From the NCBI RefSeq assembly GCF_027270735.1, contig NZ_JAPWIJ010000007.1, forward strand, positions 310,001-374,000: a stretch of 64,000 nt of DNA, written 5' to 3'. The translations under genes were made by a program, and so were the position numbers. Shown piece by piece: positions 8,863 through 17,586 of the stretch. The notes under the pieces were generated by a model, which made no database searches, had not been told where the DNA came from, and saw only the letters and a list, made by a program, of their open reading frames with translations. Source of the stretch: Rhodococcus ruber (GTDB lineage Bacteria; Actinomycetota; Actinomycetes; Mycobacteriales; Mycobacteriaceae). Position 1 is the stretch's first letter, and each line of letters begins with the position of its first letter.

Positions 8863-10638
8863 TCACCTGCCCGATTCCGCACGGATGGTCGGATCGGTGA
8901 ACCTGGGTGCCGGGCCGGCATGGTCGGTGCTTCCCTCGATCGGCGTCCAGGACTCGTAGGTGAATTCCTCCAGGGGCATGGGCTTGGCATGTGCCACGAT
9001 CGTCCGTGGTGGCCGATCGCCGCCGAGCAGGAAGTCGATCACCGGTCGATCGACTTCGTCTGTGCCATAGGGGAAGACACCGTGAACACTCTCGTTGTCG
9101 ACCGCGATCAGGCTCGTATTGGGTAGCTCTGTGCCCGCCACGTGACCCGCTTCCCACGGCGTCATCGAATCGAGTTCACTCTGCAGAACGATGGTTTCCG
9201 GGAAGTCCTCGCTCAACGGAGGCATCGCCGAGTCCGTCGGCCAGAATGCACAGGCCTGCGGCCCGTCGAGCAGTCCACTCTGCGCCGAGAAGGGCGCAGC
9301 GAGCGCTGTTCGCTCGTTGAATTCGTTCCAGTATTCGTGGCCCTGAACCCACTGTCCGTCGGTGCATTTCGTAAAGTCGATGACCTCGTCGTAGGTACCG
9401 CGAATCAACCCACCGGAATTGTCTGCCGGTGCCGCGGACAGTGCCGCCAGCACGTCGTGGGCCGCCGTGCGTTGCTCCTCGGTGAGGGTGTCCATCCCGT
9501 CGACGATGCGGGTCGCGGAGGCAACAGGAGTCGTAGGGGTCACGGCACCTTCGCCCTCGGCGATGATGAGCGAAACGAGCTGTCCAGCAAACGGATAGAC
9601 CACCGAGCTGGAGAACGCAACGTTGAGATTCGTCGACGCCCAGGCGTAACGCGCAGCGAGCGAGCGCTCCGGGCCACCGGTAGCAGCGAAGTAGCGATTC
9701 CAGATCACCTCGGGGTCACCACCGAGACCGTACGTGGCGTCGTTACGCGCAATCCAATTCATCATGTGCAGCCGGAACTGACGATCCCGGCCCTCGTGGG
9801 CCACGTCGTACAGACTTTGAATCGAGTCCTGCGTCGGATCCGTGGCCGAATCGAGAACCATGCGCTCGATGTTGTCCGAAAACAGGCTGCCGTACCAGGC
9901 ACCGAGCCACGTGCCGTAGGAGTAACCCATATAGGTCACCGATTCGAGCCCGAGAAGGTGACGGATCAAATCCATGTCGAACGCGGTCTGTTCGGTGGTC
10001 ATGGTCGCGACATCGGGATCGACCGAGCACGACTCGCCGATCGCACGCGTTTCGGCGACGGGTCCGTCGGCCGGATCGTATTCGTACTCGCACTGCGCAT
10101 GACTGGACTGGCCGAGGCCACGCTGATCGAAGCTCACGTAATTTGTGGTCTGCCGCAATTCCGGGGTGTACATCTGAACGGTCGAGCTGTAGGACAACCC
10201 CGACGCGTACGGTCCACCCGGGTGGGTGATCATCGTGGTGTGGTAGTCAGGATCGGTGGGATCGATGTTGCGTGCCTGGGAAATTCGTACATCCCACGTC
10301 TGCTGCGGATCAGGATCGTTCCAATCGCGCGGGACCTGGATAGTTGTGCACTCGACGTTGGATATGTCGGCACCCGGAATGGGCGGTCCGTCGTCGTTGA
10401 ATTCGCATGCCTCCCAGCCGAGTTGCTGGTCGGCCAACGGCCCAGCGAGTGCGGCGATATCCGGTGTTCCATTACCGGATTCGTTGCCACTGGTGGTCGA
10501 ATCGGGCAGTGGCGGCGACGCCATGGCAGCCATCACGACGACGCCGGTCAACCCGATGACACCGGCAGCGATCAAAGCCGGGAGCAAGTACTTCCTCCCG
10601 CGCGTTGCTGTACCTGGCACCATCTCGTGCAACGGCAC
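8863..10638 (-). CDS. TAP-family alpha/beta hydrolase with N-terminal membrane anchor (TAP2)
   Basis: A 591-residue relative of TAP1 and TAP3, longer and more divergent. The N-terminus has one hydrophobic helix (LLPALIAAGVIGLTGVVVMA) without a lipobox cysteine, so it is a signal anchor or an uncleaved signal. Nucleophile elbow GYSYGTWLG, acid in LQSELDSMTPW and histidine in NESVHGVFPYG follow TAP-like order. GTG 10638 is preceded by GAGGAG at good distance; an ATG five codons later is an alternative. A MerR-type promoter sits at 10719-10749. The likely role is hydrolysis of peptides or esters outside the cytoplasm. Confidence 0.88.
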   Translation of the reverse strand: MPLHEMVPGTATRGRKYLLPALIAAGVIGLTGVVVMAAMASPPLPDSTTSGNESGNGTPDIAALAGPLADQQLGWEACEFNDDGPPIPGADISNVECTTIQVPRDWNDPDPQQTWDVRISQARNIDPTDPDYHTTMITHPGGPYASGLSYSSTVQMYTPELRQTTNYVSFDQRGLGQSSHAQCEYEYDPADGPVAETRAIGESCSVDPDVATMTTEQTAFDMDLIRHLLGLESVTYMGYSYGTWLGAWYGSLFSDNIERMVLDSATDPTQDSIQSLYDVAHEGRDRQFRLHMMNWIARNDATYGLGGDPEVIWNRYFAATGGPERSLAARYAWASTNLNVAFSSSVVYPFAGQLVSLIIAEGEGAVTPTTPVASATRIVDGMDTLTEEQRTAAHDVLAALSAAPADNSGGLIRGTYDEVIDFTKCTDGQWVQGHEYWNEFNERTALAAPFSAQSGLLDGPQACAFWPTDSAMPPLSEDFPETIVLQSELDSMTPWEAGHVAGTELPNTSLIAVDNESVHGVFPYGTDEVDRPVIDFLLGGDRPPRTIVAHAKPMPLEEFTYESWTPIEGSTDHAGPAPRFTDPTIRAESGR

Positions 10639-10966
10639 ATGAGCTCCTCGTCATCGATCATCGGTCGGTCCCGCTGTGGCGCACGGCACGGTGTGCGTGC
10701 GTTCTCATCTGCACGGCAAAGCTATTCCGTGTTCCCGCAACAGGGTCAACTGTCGGCGATGCGAGGGAGACAACGGGGCGCGGCTTTCGTCGTGCCGCTT
10801 CCGAAGCCCGACCCGATCTGCTTACTGTCGATCGATCGACGCCAAAGCACGTTAGGGTCATGAGTAGGCGGTCGACTTATCGTCGATCGCGACGCCGCAG
10901 AACTCCACTGACCTGCTCGGGCGAAGGCGATGAGCCGAGCAAGGGTCGAGAAGGTCGAGTAAGCAA
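10639..10966. other. intergenic stretch between TAP2 and small proteins
   Basis: About 330 bases without a supported gene. It holds the MerR-type promoter of TAP2 (10719-10749). The part beyond 10750 must contain the promoter for the plus-strand small genes; a TAGGGT-like -10 near 10853 is possible but no convincing -35 was seen. Confidence 0.5.
10719..10749 (-). promoter_or_regulatory. MerR-type promoter B (19-bp spacer) upstream of TAP2
   Basis: Minus strand: -35 TTGACC (10749-10744), 19-bp spacer beginning CTGTTGCGGGAACACGG, and -10 TAGCTT (10724-10719). The first 16 or so bases nearly match promoter A. The start codon of TAP2 is about 80 bases downstream. Confidence 0.72.
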
Positions 10967-11110
10967 TTGATCAGCACGCCTATTCACGACGAACTCCTAG
11001 AATCACTGGGCATCGAGACCGGCGATGTGAATCGCGCTGTCGAACCGTTCATCGATCCTGCACCCGGCGCAACGCCCAGGCGTCCCCGGGCGCGGCACCA
11101 GCGAGGCTGA
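10967..11110 (+). CDS. hypothetical small protein (TTG start)
   Basis: A 47-residue reading frame starting at TTG, with GAGAAGG about 12 bases upstream. The protein begins ISTPIHDELLESLG and ends in a proline/arginine-rich tail. Codon use fits the neighbours, and it stops seven bases before the next small gene. No family recognised; could be spurious. Confidence 0.35.
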   Translation: MISTPIHDELLESLGIETGDVNRAVEPFIDPAPGATPRRPRARHQRG

Positions 11111-11116
11111 CGCCAC

Positions 11117-11329
11117 ATGCCCACGGCACGAGAAAAGCAAGACTCGGCTTTCGCCGCGTACCAGCTGGCCAAAGATCACGAGCACGCGCTGGCCGGCGAG
11201 CGCGGACAAACGGACCCCGATGTCCCCTTGATCGTCGACCACGACGACGTCGAGTTTCATGACGCGATCGAAGCAGAGGTTTCGGCGCAGGTGGCGCTCA
11301 GCGCCGCGCTGAGAGCCGTCGACGACTAG
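11117..11329 (+). CDS. hypothetical small acidic protein
   Basis: A 70-residue soluble protein rich in Ala, Glu, Asp and His (for example DHEHALAGERG and IVDHDDVEFHD), predicted mostly helical. Codon use is normal for the genome. It follows the 47-residue frame closely and ends convergently with the MFS gene. No known family recognised. Confidence 0.5.
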   Translation: MPTAREKQDSAFAAYQLAKDHEHALAGERGQTDPDVPLIVDHDDVEFHDAIEAEVSAQVALSAALRAVDD

Positions 11330-11352
11330 CCCCCGAGTTCGCGGCGAGTCGC

Positions 11353-12585
11353 CTACTGCCGTGCGCCTGGAGGAAGACCATGGCGGCGGGCAGCAACTGC
11401 GGCGAGCAAGGTGCAGGCGACCAGACCCAGGGTGACGACGGGAAAAGATCCTGGTCCTGCGCCGCTCAGAAGTATTCCGCCCATGGCGCTTCCGAGGAAG
11501 ATAGCCGCGTTCGCGACAGTCGTCAGTATCGAATTGGCAACATCGGCATCGGGGCCGGATGCGTCCGCCAGTGCGGTCTGCAACAGCGGCGCAGCTCCCC
11601 CGAACGACATGCCCCACAGAATTACCGCTACGACGAACACCGCCGGATTGCTTCCCGCGAGAGCCAAAGCGGTGGCTCCCAGAGCGAACGCGATCAAGTA
11701 AATCAGCACGAGCCGTCGCAGAATGCGGTCCGCCAGCGCTCCCACAACGGCAATGCTGGCCATCGCAGCCACCCCGAACACCGCCAGCACCACATCGACT
11801 CTGAGCCCTACGTCCATATCGTCGATGATGGGTGCGATGTACGTGTAGAGCAGGTTGTGGGCGAGGAACCATCCGAGCACTACAGCGATGATCGGCGCGA
11901 CACCGGAGAGCAGAAAGACGCGACTCAACGGCGTTTGCGCAGTGGAATTCTGTCCGTCGGAATCGGGAACTGATACGACCACCCACGCGATCAAACCGAG
12001 GGCGATCACAGACATCAGACCGAAGGTCCATCGCCACCCGATCAGCGTTCCGAGATACGTCGCAAGAGGCGTGCCGACGGCGAAAGCAACAGGCGTACCC
12101 GCCATCGCCACGGTCAGCGCCTTTCCTGCCAACGCGGGCGGCGCTATCTTCCGGGCGTACCCGGCGAGTATCCCCCAGACCACCCCGGAGAAAGCCCCCG
12201 CAACGAAACGCGCCGACAGTGCAATCTCGAACCCAGGCGCAAGTGCTGTGATCGTATTGGCCACTACGAACCCACCAACCGCGATGAGCAGAATCGGTTT
12301 GCGTCGCCAACTTCGCATGAACGTGATCGCAGGAATCGCAAAGAGCACCGCTCCGAGTGCATACGCGCTGATCAACTGCCCTGCCGCGGCCTCCCCGACA
12401 CCCAAACCCCCTGAGAGCTGAGGAAGAAGCCCGGCAGGAAGTGTCTCGGTCATGATGACGATGAATGCGGTCGCTGACATCGCCAGCAGAGCTGACCACG
12501 GAAGTCGCTGTGTGCTTCTACCCCCGGCCGGCATCGGAGTTGTGGAGCTGTCGCTGCTGCCCTGAATGACTTCTGGATTGGTCAT
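11353..12585 (-). CDS. MFS transporter, DHA1 (drug efflux / sugar efflux) family
   Basis: A 410-residue major-facilitator protein with about twelve hydrophobic helices. The first helix carries VIMTETLPAGLLPQL, typical of AraJ/PurB-type DHA1 exporters, and the loop after helix 2 has MRSWRRKP. ATG 12585 is chosen because the sequence upstream is intergenic. It is divergent from the TetR gene at 12680, which probably represses it. Substrate unknown. Confidence 0.9.
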   Translation of the reverse strand: MTNPEVIQGSSDSSTTPMPAGGRSTQRLPWSALLAMSATAFIVIMTETLPAGLLPQLSGGLGVGEAAAGQLISAYALGAVLFAIPAITFMRSWRRKPILLIAVGGFVVANTITALAPGFEIALSARFVAGAFSGVVWGILAGYARKIAPPALAGKALTVAMAGTPVAFAVGTPLATYLGTLIGWRWTFGLMSVIALGLIAWVVVSVPDSDGQNSTAQTPLSRVFLLSGVAPIIAVVLGWFLAHNLLYTYIAPIIDDMDVGLRVDVVLAVFGVAAMASIAVVGALADRILRRLVLIYLIAFALGATALALAGSNPAVFVVAVILWGMSFGGAAPLLQTALADASGPDADVANSILTTVANAAIFLGSAMGGILLSGAGPGSFPVVTLGLVACTLLAAVAARRHGLPPGARQ

Positions 12586-12679
12586 TCCGTAAGTCAACAC
12601 TACCGGTGCCTCTCGTGCCAAATATATGGATCGATTAGCCTGTAATTCACAGCGCACCGAAGCACGGAATGGAGCAGCA

Positions 12680-13282
12680 ATGAGCAGAACCGGGAGACCA
12701 CGGCAGTTCGACGAGGACCGCGCTCTCGAAGCTGCCATGGTCTTGTTCTGGGAGAACGGCTACGAGGCAACGTCGTTGGCACAACTACGAAGCAGCATGG
12801 GGATGTCTTCGGCCAGCTTCTACGGTGCGTTCAATTCCAAGGAAGGGTTGTTCGCCGCCGTGGTCCAGCGGTACGTCGACAGCTACGGACGTGCGACCGC
12901 ACCACTGGCAGACGAATCCTTGGACCCTCGAGACGCCCTGGAGAAGACGTTGCGCGGATCGGTGACCATGCAGACCGATTCGTCGCATCCCCTCGGATGC
13001 CTGGTCGGCCTCGGTGGAATCATCGACGGTCCCGACGCCGGAAGGCACTCTGCTCTGGCAGCCCGGAGGACGCTCGATCGCCGCAACATTGCCGCGCTGG
13101 TCGAACGTGCTGTCGATCAGGGTCAACTCGACCCGAGCATCCCGATCGACGCAACCGCGACACTGTTACACAGCTTCCTACTCGGATTGTCACCCCTCGC
13201 CAGAGACGGTGTGCCCGCCGATGAACTTCAGGCATCGGTCTCGGCAACGATGACGTTCTGGGATTCCATGTACCCGAGGTAA
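12680..13282 (+). CDS. TetR/AcrR family regulator
   Basis: A 200-residue repressor. N-terminal helix-turn-helix (GRPRQFDEDRALEAAMVLFW, then TSLAQLRSSMGMSSASFYGAF) with the Cys-containing C-terminal domain (GCLVGLGG) of the TetR_C group that often senses electrophiles or drugs. GGAG lies about eight bases before ATG 12680. The 94-base gap to the divergent MFS gene should hold the shared operator. Confidence 0.9.
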   Translation: MSRTGRPRQFDEDRALEAAMVLFWENGYEATSLAQLRSSMGMSSASFYGAFNSKEGLFAAVVQRYVDSYGRATAPLADESLDPRDALEKTLRGSVTMQTDSSHPLGCLVGLGGIIDGPDAGRHSALAARRTLDRRNIAALVERAVDQGQLDPSIPIDATATLLHSFLLGLSPLARDGVPADELQASVSATMTFWDSMYPR

Positions 13283-13331
13283 ACGAACCACTTTCTGCCA
13301 CAACATCTCCGGTCGCGGACCTCACCGACGA

Positions 13332-14885
13332 TCAGGGTGTGGGAGCCGAGGCGAGGTCGCACCGTGCGTCGGGTGTGGGCGATTCGAGGTTCACCAGATA
13401 CGCCGCGACGATCCGGTCGACGCACGCATTGCCCGCGAGGGAGGCACCGTGCTGTTCACCTTCGACCGTGAGCAGGCTGCCGCCGAGCGCCTCGGCGAGG
13501 GCGATGCCGCCGGCGTGCGGAGTGATGCCGTCGCCGGTCACCGAGACCACGAGAGTGTCGGCCAGGCCGTCGACCTCGTCGGCCAGGAGCGGGTTGAGCG
13601 TGGGATCCACCGGCCAGTTCTCGCAGCCGTTGCGCGAGTTCTCGACCGCAGTGCCGGGGTCGATGAACGGCGCGGCGTCGAACACGGCCCGCTTGAGAGC
13701 CGTCTCCTGGTCCGGGGTGTGGCGATCTTCGTCGAGGCAATTGATCGCGAGCAGCGACTCGAGATCGTTCGACGAGGTGCCGTCTGCAGCACGGCCCTGT
13801 AGCGCATCCCGCAGTGCCAGCAGCGGAGCACCGTTGCCGGCCTTCAGTTCGCTGATTCCCTCGAGCACGATGGGCCATGCTGCGTCGCTGTAGAGCCCCA
13901 CGATCACGCCGGAGAGGGCACCGATGAACGTCAGGTCGCGGTCGTCGGTGGCGGGTGCTAGGGACTCGACGAGCGGCTGCACGAGGTTCTGGAACTCGGT
14001 CGTGGCGGCGGCCGGGTCGGTTCCGAGAGGGCAATCGGCCTGCGTCGCACAGAATTTCGCCATCTGGTCGAACGAGCGACCGATGCCTTCGAACTGCTGC
14101 ACGCGCAGATCGTGCGTGCTCATTCCGGGGTCGAGCGCGCCGTCGAGCACAAGAGCACGCACGTTGTCGGGGAACATCTCGGCGTAGACGGCACCCAGCC
14201 GCGTTCCGTAGCTGAGTCCGGCGAAGCTGAGCTGCTCGTCGCCGAGCGCCTCGCGCAGCACGTCCATGTCGCGAGCGACGTCGCGCGTGCCGACGGCCGC
14301 AAGCACATGCTCTCCGCCGGAGCGGTCCGCGCACTGCTCTGCAAGGTCGCGGGTCTCGTCTTCCGTCCAGTCTTCTGCGCCGGAATCGTAGGAGGTGAAC
14401 TTGGCGTCGGCGTCCCGTTCTGCGTCGGTGTAGCAGTCGATGGTGGGTGTCGATGCGCCGACACCACGCGGGTCGAAGCCGACGATGTCGAATTTCTCGG
14501 TGACCGGGCTGTTCGCCCAAGCCAGCGCAAGGGTCGGCGCGAATGCGACGCCGGACATGCCGGGGCCGCCTGGGTTGACCACAACGGAACCGGTCACGTC
14601 GTCGCCGCGCGCCGCCACTCTGAGGAGAGCGATCCGAGCGGTGTCGCCGCTCGGGTTCGCGTAGTCGAGTGGCACCTCGAGTGTTGCGCACTCTGCCGCC
14701 ACGTCGGGCGGCGGAAGGCCGGGTGCCTGCGCGGGTGCCTCACACGCGGTGAACTCGAGCATTTGGCCGTAGAAATGCCCGAGCGAGGCGTCGCTTACGG
14801 GCGATGACGCCTCGGTTGCGACACAGCCGCTCAGCACGAGCAGAACGCTCGCTGCGGGGACGAGAGTAATAGCGCGGAGGCGCAT
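13332..14885 (-). CDS. TAP-family alpha/beta hydrolase, lipoprotein (TAP3)
   Basis: A 517-residue close paralogue of TAP1. Lipobox VLSGC ends the signal peptide. Motifs: NPGGPGMSG, nucleophile elbow GLSYGTRLG, acid VTGDGITPH and histidine EGEQHGA. AAGGAG lies at proper distance before ATG 14885. It is divergent from MerR paralogue 2 at 14988, with a MerR-type promoter between them at 14923-14953. Expected to act on peptides or esters at the cell envelope. Confidence 0.92.
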   Translation of the reverse strand: MRLRAITLVPAASVLLVLSGCVATEASSPVSDASLGHFYGQMLEFTACEAPAQAPGLPPPDVAAECATLEVPLDYANPSGDTARIALLRVAARGDDVTGSVVVNPGGPGMSGVAFAPTLALAWANSPVTEKFDIVGFDPRGVGASTPTIDCYTDAERDADAKFTSYDSGAEDWTEDETRDLAEQCADRSGGEHVLAAVGTRDVARDMDVLREALGDEQLSFAGLSYGTRLGAVYAEMFPDNVRALVLDGALDPGMSTHDLRVQQFEGIGRSFDQMAKFCATQADCPLGTDPAAATTEFQNLVQPLVESLAPATDDRDLTFIGALSGVIVGLYSDAAWPIVLEGISELKAGNGAPLLALRDALQGRAADGTSSNDLESLLAINCLDEDRHTPDQETALKRAVFDAAPFIDPGTAVENSRNGCENWPVDPTLNPLLADEVDGLADTLVVSVTGDGITPHAGGIALAEALGGSLLTVEGEQHGASLAGNACVDRIVAAYLVNLESPTPDARCDLASAPTP

Positions 14886-14922
14886 GGTGTCTCCTTGGAA
14901 CGTGCGATGGTTGGCGTGAACC

Positions 14923-14953
14923 ATCAGAACGAGCGTTCCCGGGGCACGGTCAA
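14923..14953 (-). promoter_or_regulatory. MerR-type promoter C (19-bp spacer) upstream of TAP3
   Basis: Minus strand: -35 TTGACC (14953-14948), 19-bp spacer with CCCCGGGAACG, -10 TCTGAT (14928-14923). Same spacing as promoters A and B, with a less conserved centre. It lies in the divergent gap between TAP3 and MerR paralogue 2, so that regulator is the best candidate activator. Confidence 0.7.
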
Positions 14954-14987
14954 CCCTGGCGTCGAAGATGCCGACTCAACCGAAGGG

Positions 14988-15713
14988 ATGCCAGTGGCAT
15001 GGAGCACGCGACAGCTCGCGGAAATCGCCGACACCTCCGTCAAGACCATCAGGTATCTCCATTCCCTCGATTTGCTCGACGAGCCCGAGCGAATGCAAAA
15101 CGGCTACAAGCAATACGGCGTCGCGCACCTCGTGCGCGTTCTGCAGATTCGACGATTGAACGAGCTTGGTGTGCCGCTCGCGCAGGTCGCGGAGATCACC
15201 GGCCCCGACGGGTCGGTACTAGAAGCGCTGCGCACCGTCGATGGCGCGCTCGAGTCGATGCTGACTCGACTCGACGAGGTGCGGTCCGAGCTCGAGCAAC
15301 TGATCGAGCACGACGCTCCCACCGACCTACCCGCAGGCTTCGACGCAGTCGCGAGTGTGCTCTCCCCCGCTGACCGCGCGGCGCTGTTCGTGAGTTCTCG
15401 CGTGCTCGACGGTGATGCCATGGACGACCTGCGTGCCGTCATGCGCACGGAACCCCGCACGGATCGCGATGCCGAATTCGACGCGCTCGAGGTGGATGCC
15501 GACCCCGAGCAGATCGATCGGCTCGTCGAGTGGATGGCAGACGTGATTCGCGCACGGCGACAGAAGTTCTCATGGACGGTCGACCCCGGCACACGGTCGC
15601 CGGGTGGGGCGGCATTCGCGCAATCGACGATGGTCGAGGCGGTCTTCGAGCTCTACAACAGCGCCCAGATCGAGGTCATCCGGCGAGCGGGTGTTCTCGC
15701 CGACGACAGTTGA
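14988..15713 (+). CDS. MerR family transcriptional regulator (paralogue 2)
   Basis: A 241-residue regulator. HTH region WSTRQLAEIADTSVKTIRYL, then LLDEPERMQNGYKQYG and the helix LVRVLQIRRLNELGVPLAQV, with the same C-terminal domain as paralogue 1. ATG 14988 has GAAGGG just upstream; longer in-frame starts run into the promoter of TAP3 and are less likely. Divergent from TAP3 and convergent with paralogue 3. Confidence 0.9.
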   Translation: MPVAWSTRQLAEIADTSVKTIRYLHSLDLLDEPERMQNGYKQYGVAHLVRVLQIRRLNELGVPLAQVAEITGPDGSVLEALRTVDGALESMLTRLDEVRSELEQLIEHDAPTDLPAGFDAVASVLSPADRAALFVSSRVLDGDAMDDLRAVMRTEPRTDRDAEFDALEVDADPEQIDRLVEWMADVIRARRQKFSWTVDPGTRSPGGAAFAQSTMVEAVFELYNSAQIEVIRRAGVLADDS

Positions 15714-15720
15714 GCTCGGA

Positions 15721-16437
15721 CTAGTCGAGCCAACCGTCGAGCAGTGGATGCATACGGCGAAGCACCTCGAGCTGGGCCGCGTTGTGCACGCCGACGACCG
15801 CATCCAGCAGGATGTCCCGAGTGCGATCGTCGCCCAGCCGCGTATTCGCGTCGGCCCCGGCGAACACGCCCTCGACATAGGCAAGAACGGGATGTGGTGC
15901 CAACCCCTTCGCGAGGCGTCCGACGGTCACATCGTCGACACGTGAAGGCAGTGAATCGAACTCGACCTGCGGTTCGGTGCGTTCGGTCGTGAACTGTTCC
16001 CGGATCGCATCCAGCGCACCTGCGGATATCAGCCGCGAGCAGATCAGGGTGAGCGCGCGGTCCGCGGCCGTCAACCGGCCGGCGATAGCAGCGAACTCCG
16101 CGGGCGCGTCATACGGCGCATCGAGCCCGATCATGGTCGCCAGATCTTCGCGCGCGGCGAGCAGATGGGCGATCGAATCCGTCAATTCCGTCTCGAGCGA
16201 GCGAAGCATCGTCGATGGCGGTGCCTCGGAACCCATCTCGGCGATGTCGTGCAGAGGTACTCCGAGGTGCGCCAGCCTCCTGACGTGCAAAAGGCGCACG
16301 AGGTGCCGCACCTCGTAGCGTCGTTGGCCGTCGAGTCGGCGCGAGGGCTCGTCGAGCAGACCGACACGGTGATAATGGCGAACGGTATTCGCGGTGGTCC
16401 CCACCAGGTCAGCGAGTTGTCGCCTGTTCCACGGCAT
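15721..16437 (-). CDS. MerR family transcriptional regulator (paralogue 3)
   Basis: A 238-residue regulator. RRQLADLVGTTANTVRHYHR, LLDEPSRRLDGQRRYE and LVRLLHVRRLAHLGVPLHDI place it with the other two. The last residues (VHNAAQLEVLRR) align with YNTAQLDVLLR and YNSAQIEVIRR of the paralogues. Ends eight bases from paralogue 2 in tail-to-tail orientation. No divergent target gene is obvious; 16438-16659 upstream holds nothing I recognise. Confidence 0.88.
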   Translation of the reverse strand: MPWNRRQLADLVGTTANTVRHYHRVGLLDEPSRRLDGQRRYEVRHLVRLLHVRRLAHLGVPLHDIAEMGSEAPPSTMLRSLETELTDSIAHLLAAREDLATMIGLDAPYDAPAEFAAIAGRLTAADRALTLICSRLISAGALDAIREQFTTERTEPQVEFDSLPSRVDDVTVGRLAKGLAPHPVLAYVEGVFAGADANTRLGDDRTRDILLDAVVGVHNAAQLEVLRRMHPLLDGWLD

Positions 16438-16659
16438 CGCCCTCACCCCCTCTCTGTGTCTCGGCCTTCGGGGAGTCTCGGCTCCCGGGGTCTGATGCAC
16501 ACGTGTATTTCATGCGGCAGCCGCACCCTGCCATCGAACACCACTCACCGTTCCGGAGCGGCAACCCATCGTGAAATCGTTCGTTCCGTGGAGAATCCTG
16601 ACCGGGTACCGAGCAAGGCGTCGCGCAGTGTCGCGTCGAGCAAAATGCCCTGCTGTGGA

Positions 16660-17586
16660 TCAAAGCCACCCGTTTTTCTTGAACCGCCAATGCAATGTCG
16701 TCGCGACAGAACTCATCAGAGTCAGCGCAAACGGGTAGCCGAATGCCCATGTGAGTTCCGGCATGCTGTCGAAGTTCATTCCATAGATCCCGGCTACGAG
16801 GGTGGGCACCGATGCGATTGCTACCCAGGCCGATATCTTGCGCATATCTGCGTTCTGCCTCAGGTTGACCTGGGTCAAGTTCGCATCGAGCATGCTGTCG
16901 AGTTGACTCCGCATTCCCTGAACCCTGGACACCACGCGGTGCAGGTGTCGATCAAGCTCGGCGATTCCGTCTGCATCTATCGTGTCTCCGTACTCGCCCG
17001 AGGTGACCCAGCCGGGTGCCCTGCGTCGGAGCAGGCGACTCAATGGCTCGCCGGTCAACGGCGTGGTTGCTCTCTCCATCTCGGTGACAGACCGCCTGAG
17101 CCGATAGATCGCTTCCACCGAATGTCCACCGGCGCGGGAAAACACCTCCCCTTCGACGCGGCGGATGTCACGGTCGAGTAGCTCGATAACTTCGACGTAA
17201 TTGTCGATGACCATCTCCAGTGCGAGATGAAACGCTCCCAGTGGGGTCCGTTCGGCTTCTCCGCCGGCGGTGTCGAGACTTCGATGCATCGTGGGAAAAG
17301 TTGATTCCGGCGAATCGCAGACGGTTGCCAGAGCAGATGGACTTACGGCAAAGATGACATCGCCGAGCTCGACCCCGCTCTCGGCGGACAAGTATTTCGC
17401 CGTTGTGAGTGCGAGAAACAGTTGTTCGCCGGACACGTCCATCATCGGGCGGATCGGTGTACCCGCTACCCGATGAAGTGCATCGACGTCGATCTCAGAG
17501 GCGTCCAGCCTCGCCGAACCAACCTGGGTGACGTCCGAGATGCACGACCATGTGAAGGGTCTCCGGCCCTCGAGCTCGGTGGTCAT
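16660..17586 (-). CDS. CorA-family magnesium/cobalt transport protein
   Basis: A 308-residue CorA-like channel. Long cytoplasmic N-terminal domain and coiled stalk (SRVQGMRSQLDSMLDANLTQ), then two C-terminal membrane helices. The first ends in the signature YGMNF, followed by the MPELTWAFGYP loop. ATG 17586 overlaps the stop of the epimerase gene (ATGA), so it is translated together with it. Why a CorA channel is coupled to an NAD-dependent reductase is not clear. Confidence 0.9.
   Translation of the reverse strand: MTTELEGRRPFTWSCISDVTQVGSARLDASEIDVDALHRVAGTPIRPMMDVSGEQLFLALTTAKYLSAESGVELGDVIFAVSPSALATVCDSPESTFPTMHRSLDTAGGEAERTPLGAFHLALEMVIDNYVEVIELLDRDIRRVEGEVFSRAGGHSVEAIYRLRRSVTEMERATTPLTGEPLSRLLRRRAPGWVTSGEYGDTIDADGIAELDRHLHRVVSRVQGMRSQLDSMLDANLTQVNLRQNADMRKISAWVAIASVPTLVAGIYGMNFDSMPELTWAFGYPFALTLMSSVATTLHWRFKKNGWL

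Noticed and set aside
9142..10863. 573-residue plus-strand open frame
   Set aside because: Antisense to TAP2; long shadow frames are common in high-GC DNA, and the protein is arginine/valine rich without motifs.
11003..12499. 498-residue minus-strand open frame
   Set aside because: Out-of-frame shadow of the MFS gene; composition is Arg/Cys/Ser rich and not membrane-like.
16438..16659. Possible small gene upstream of MerR paralogue 3
   Set aside because: Frames on both strands lack start signals and recognisable motifs; treated as intergenic.
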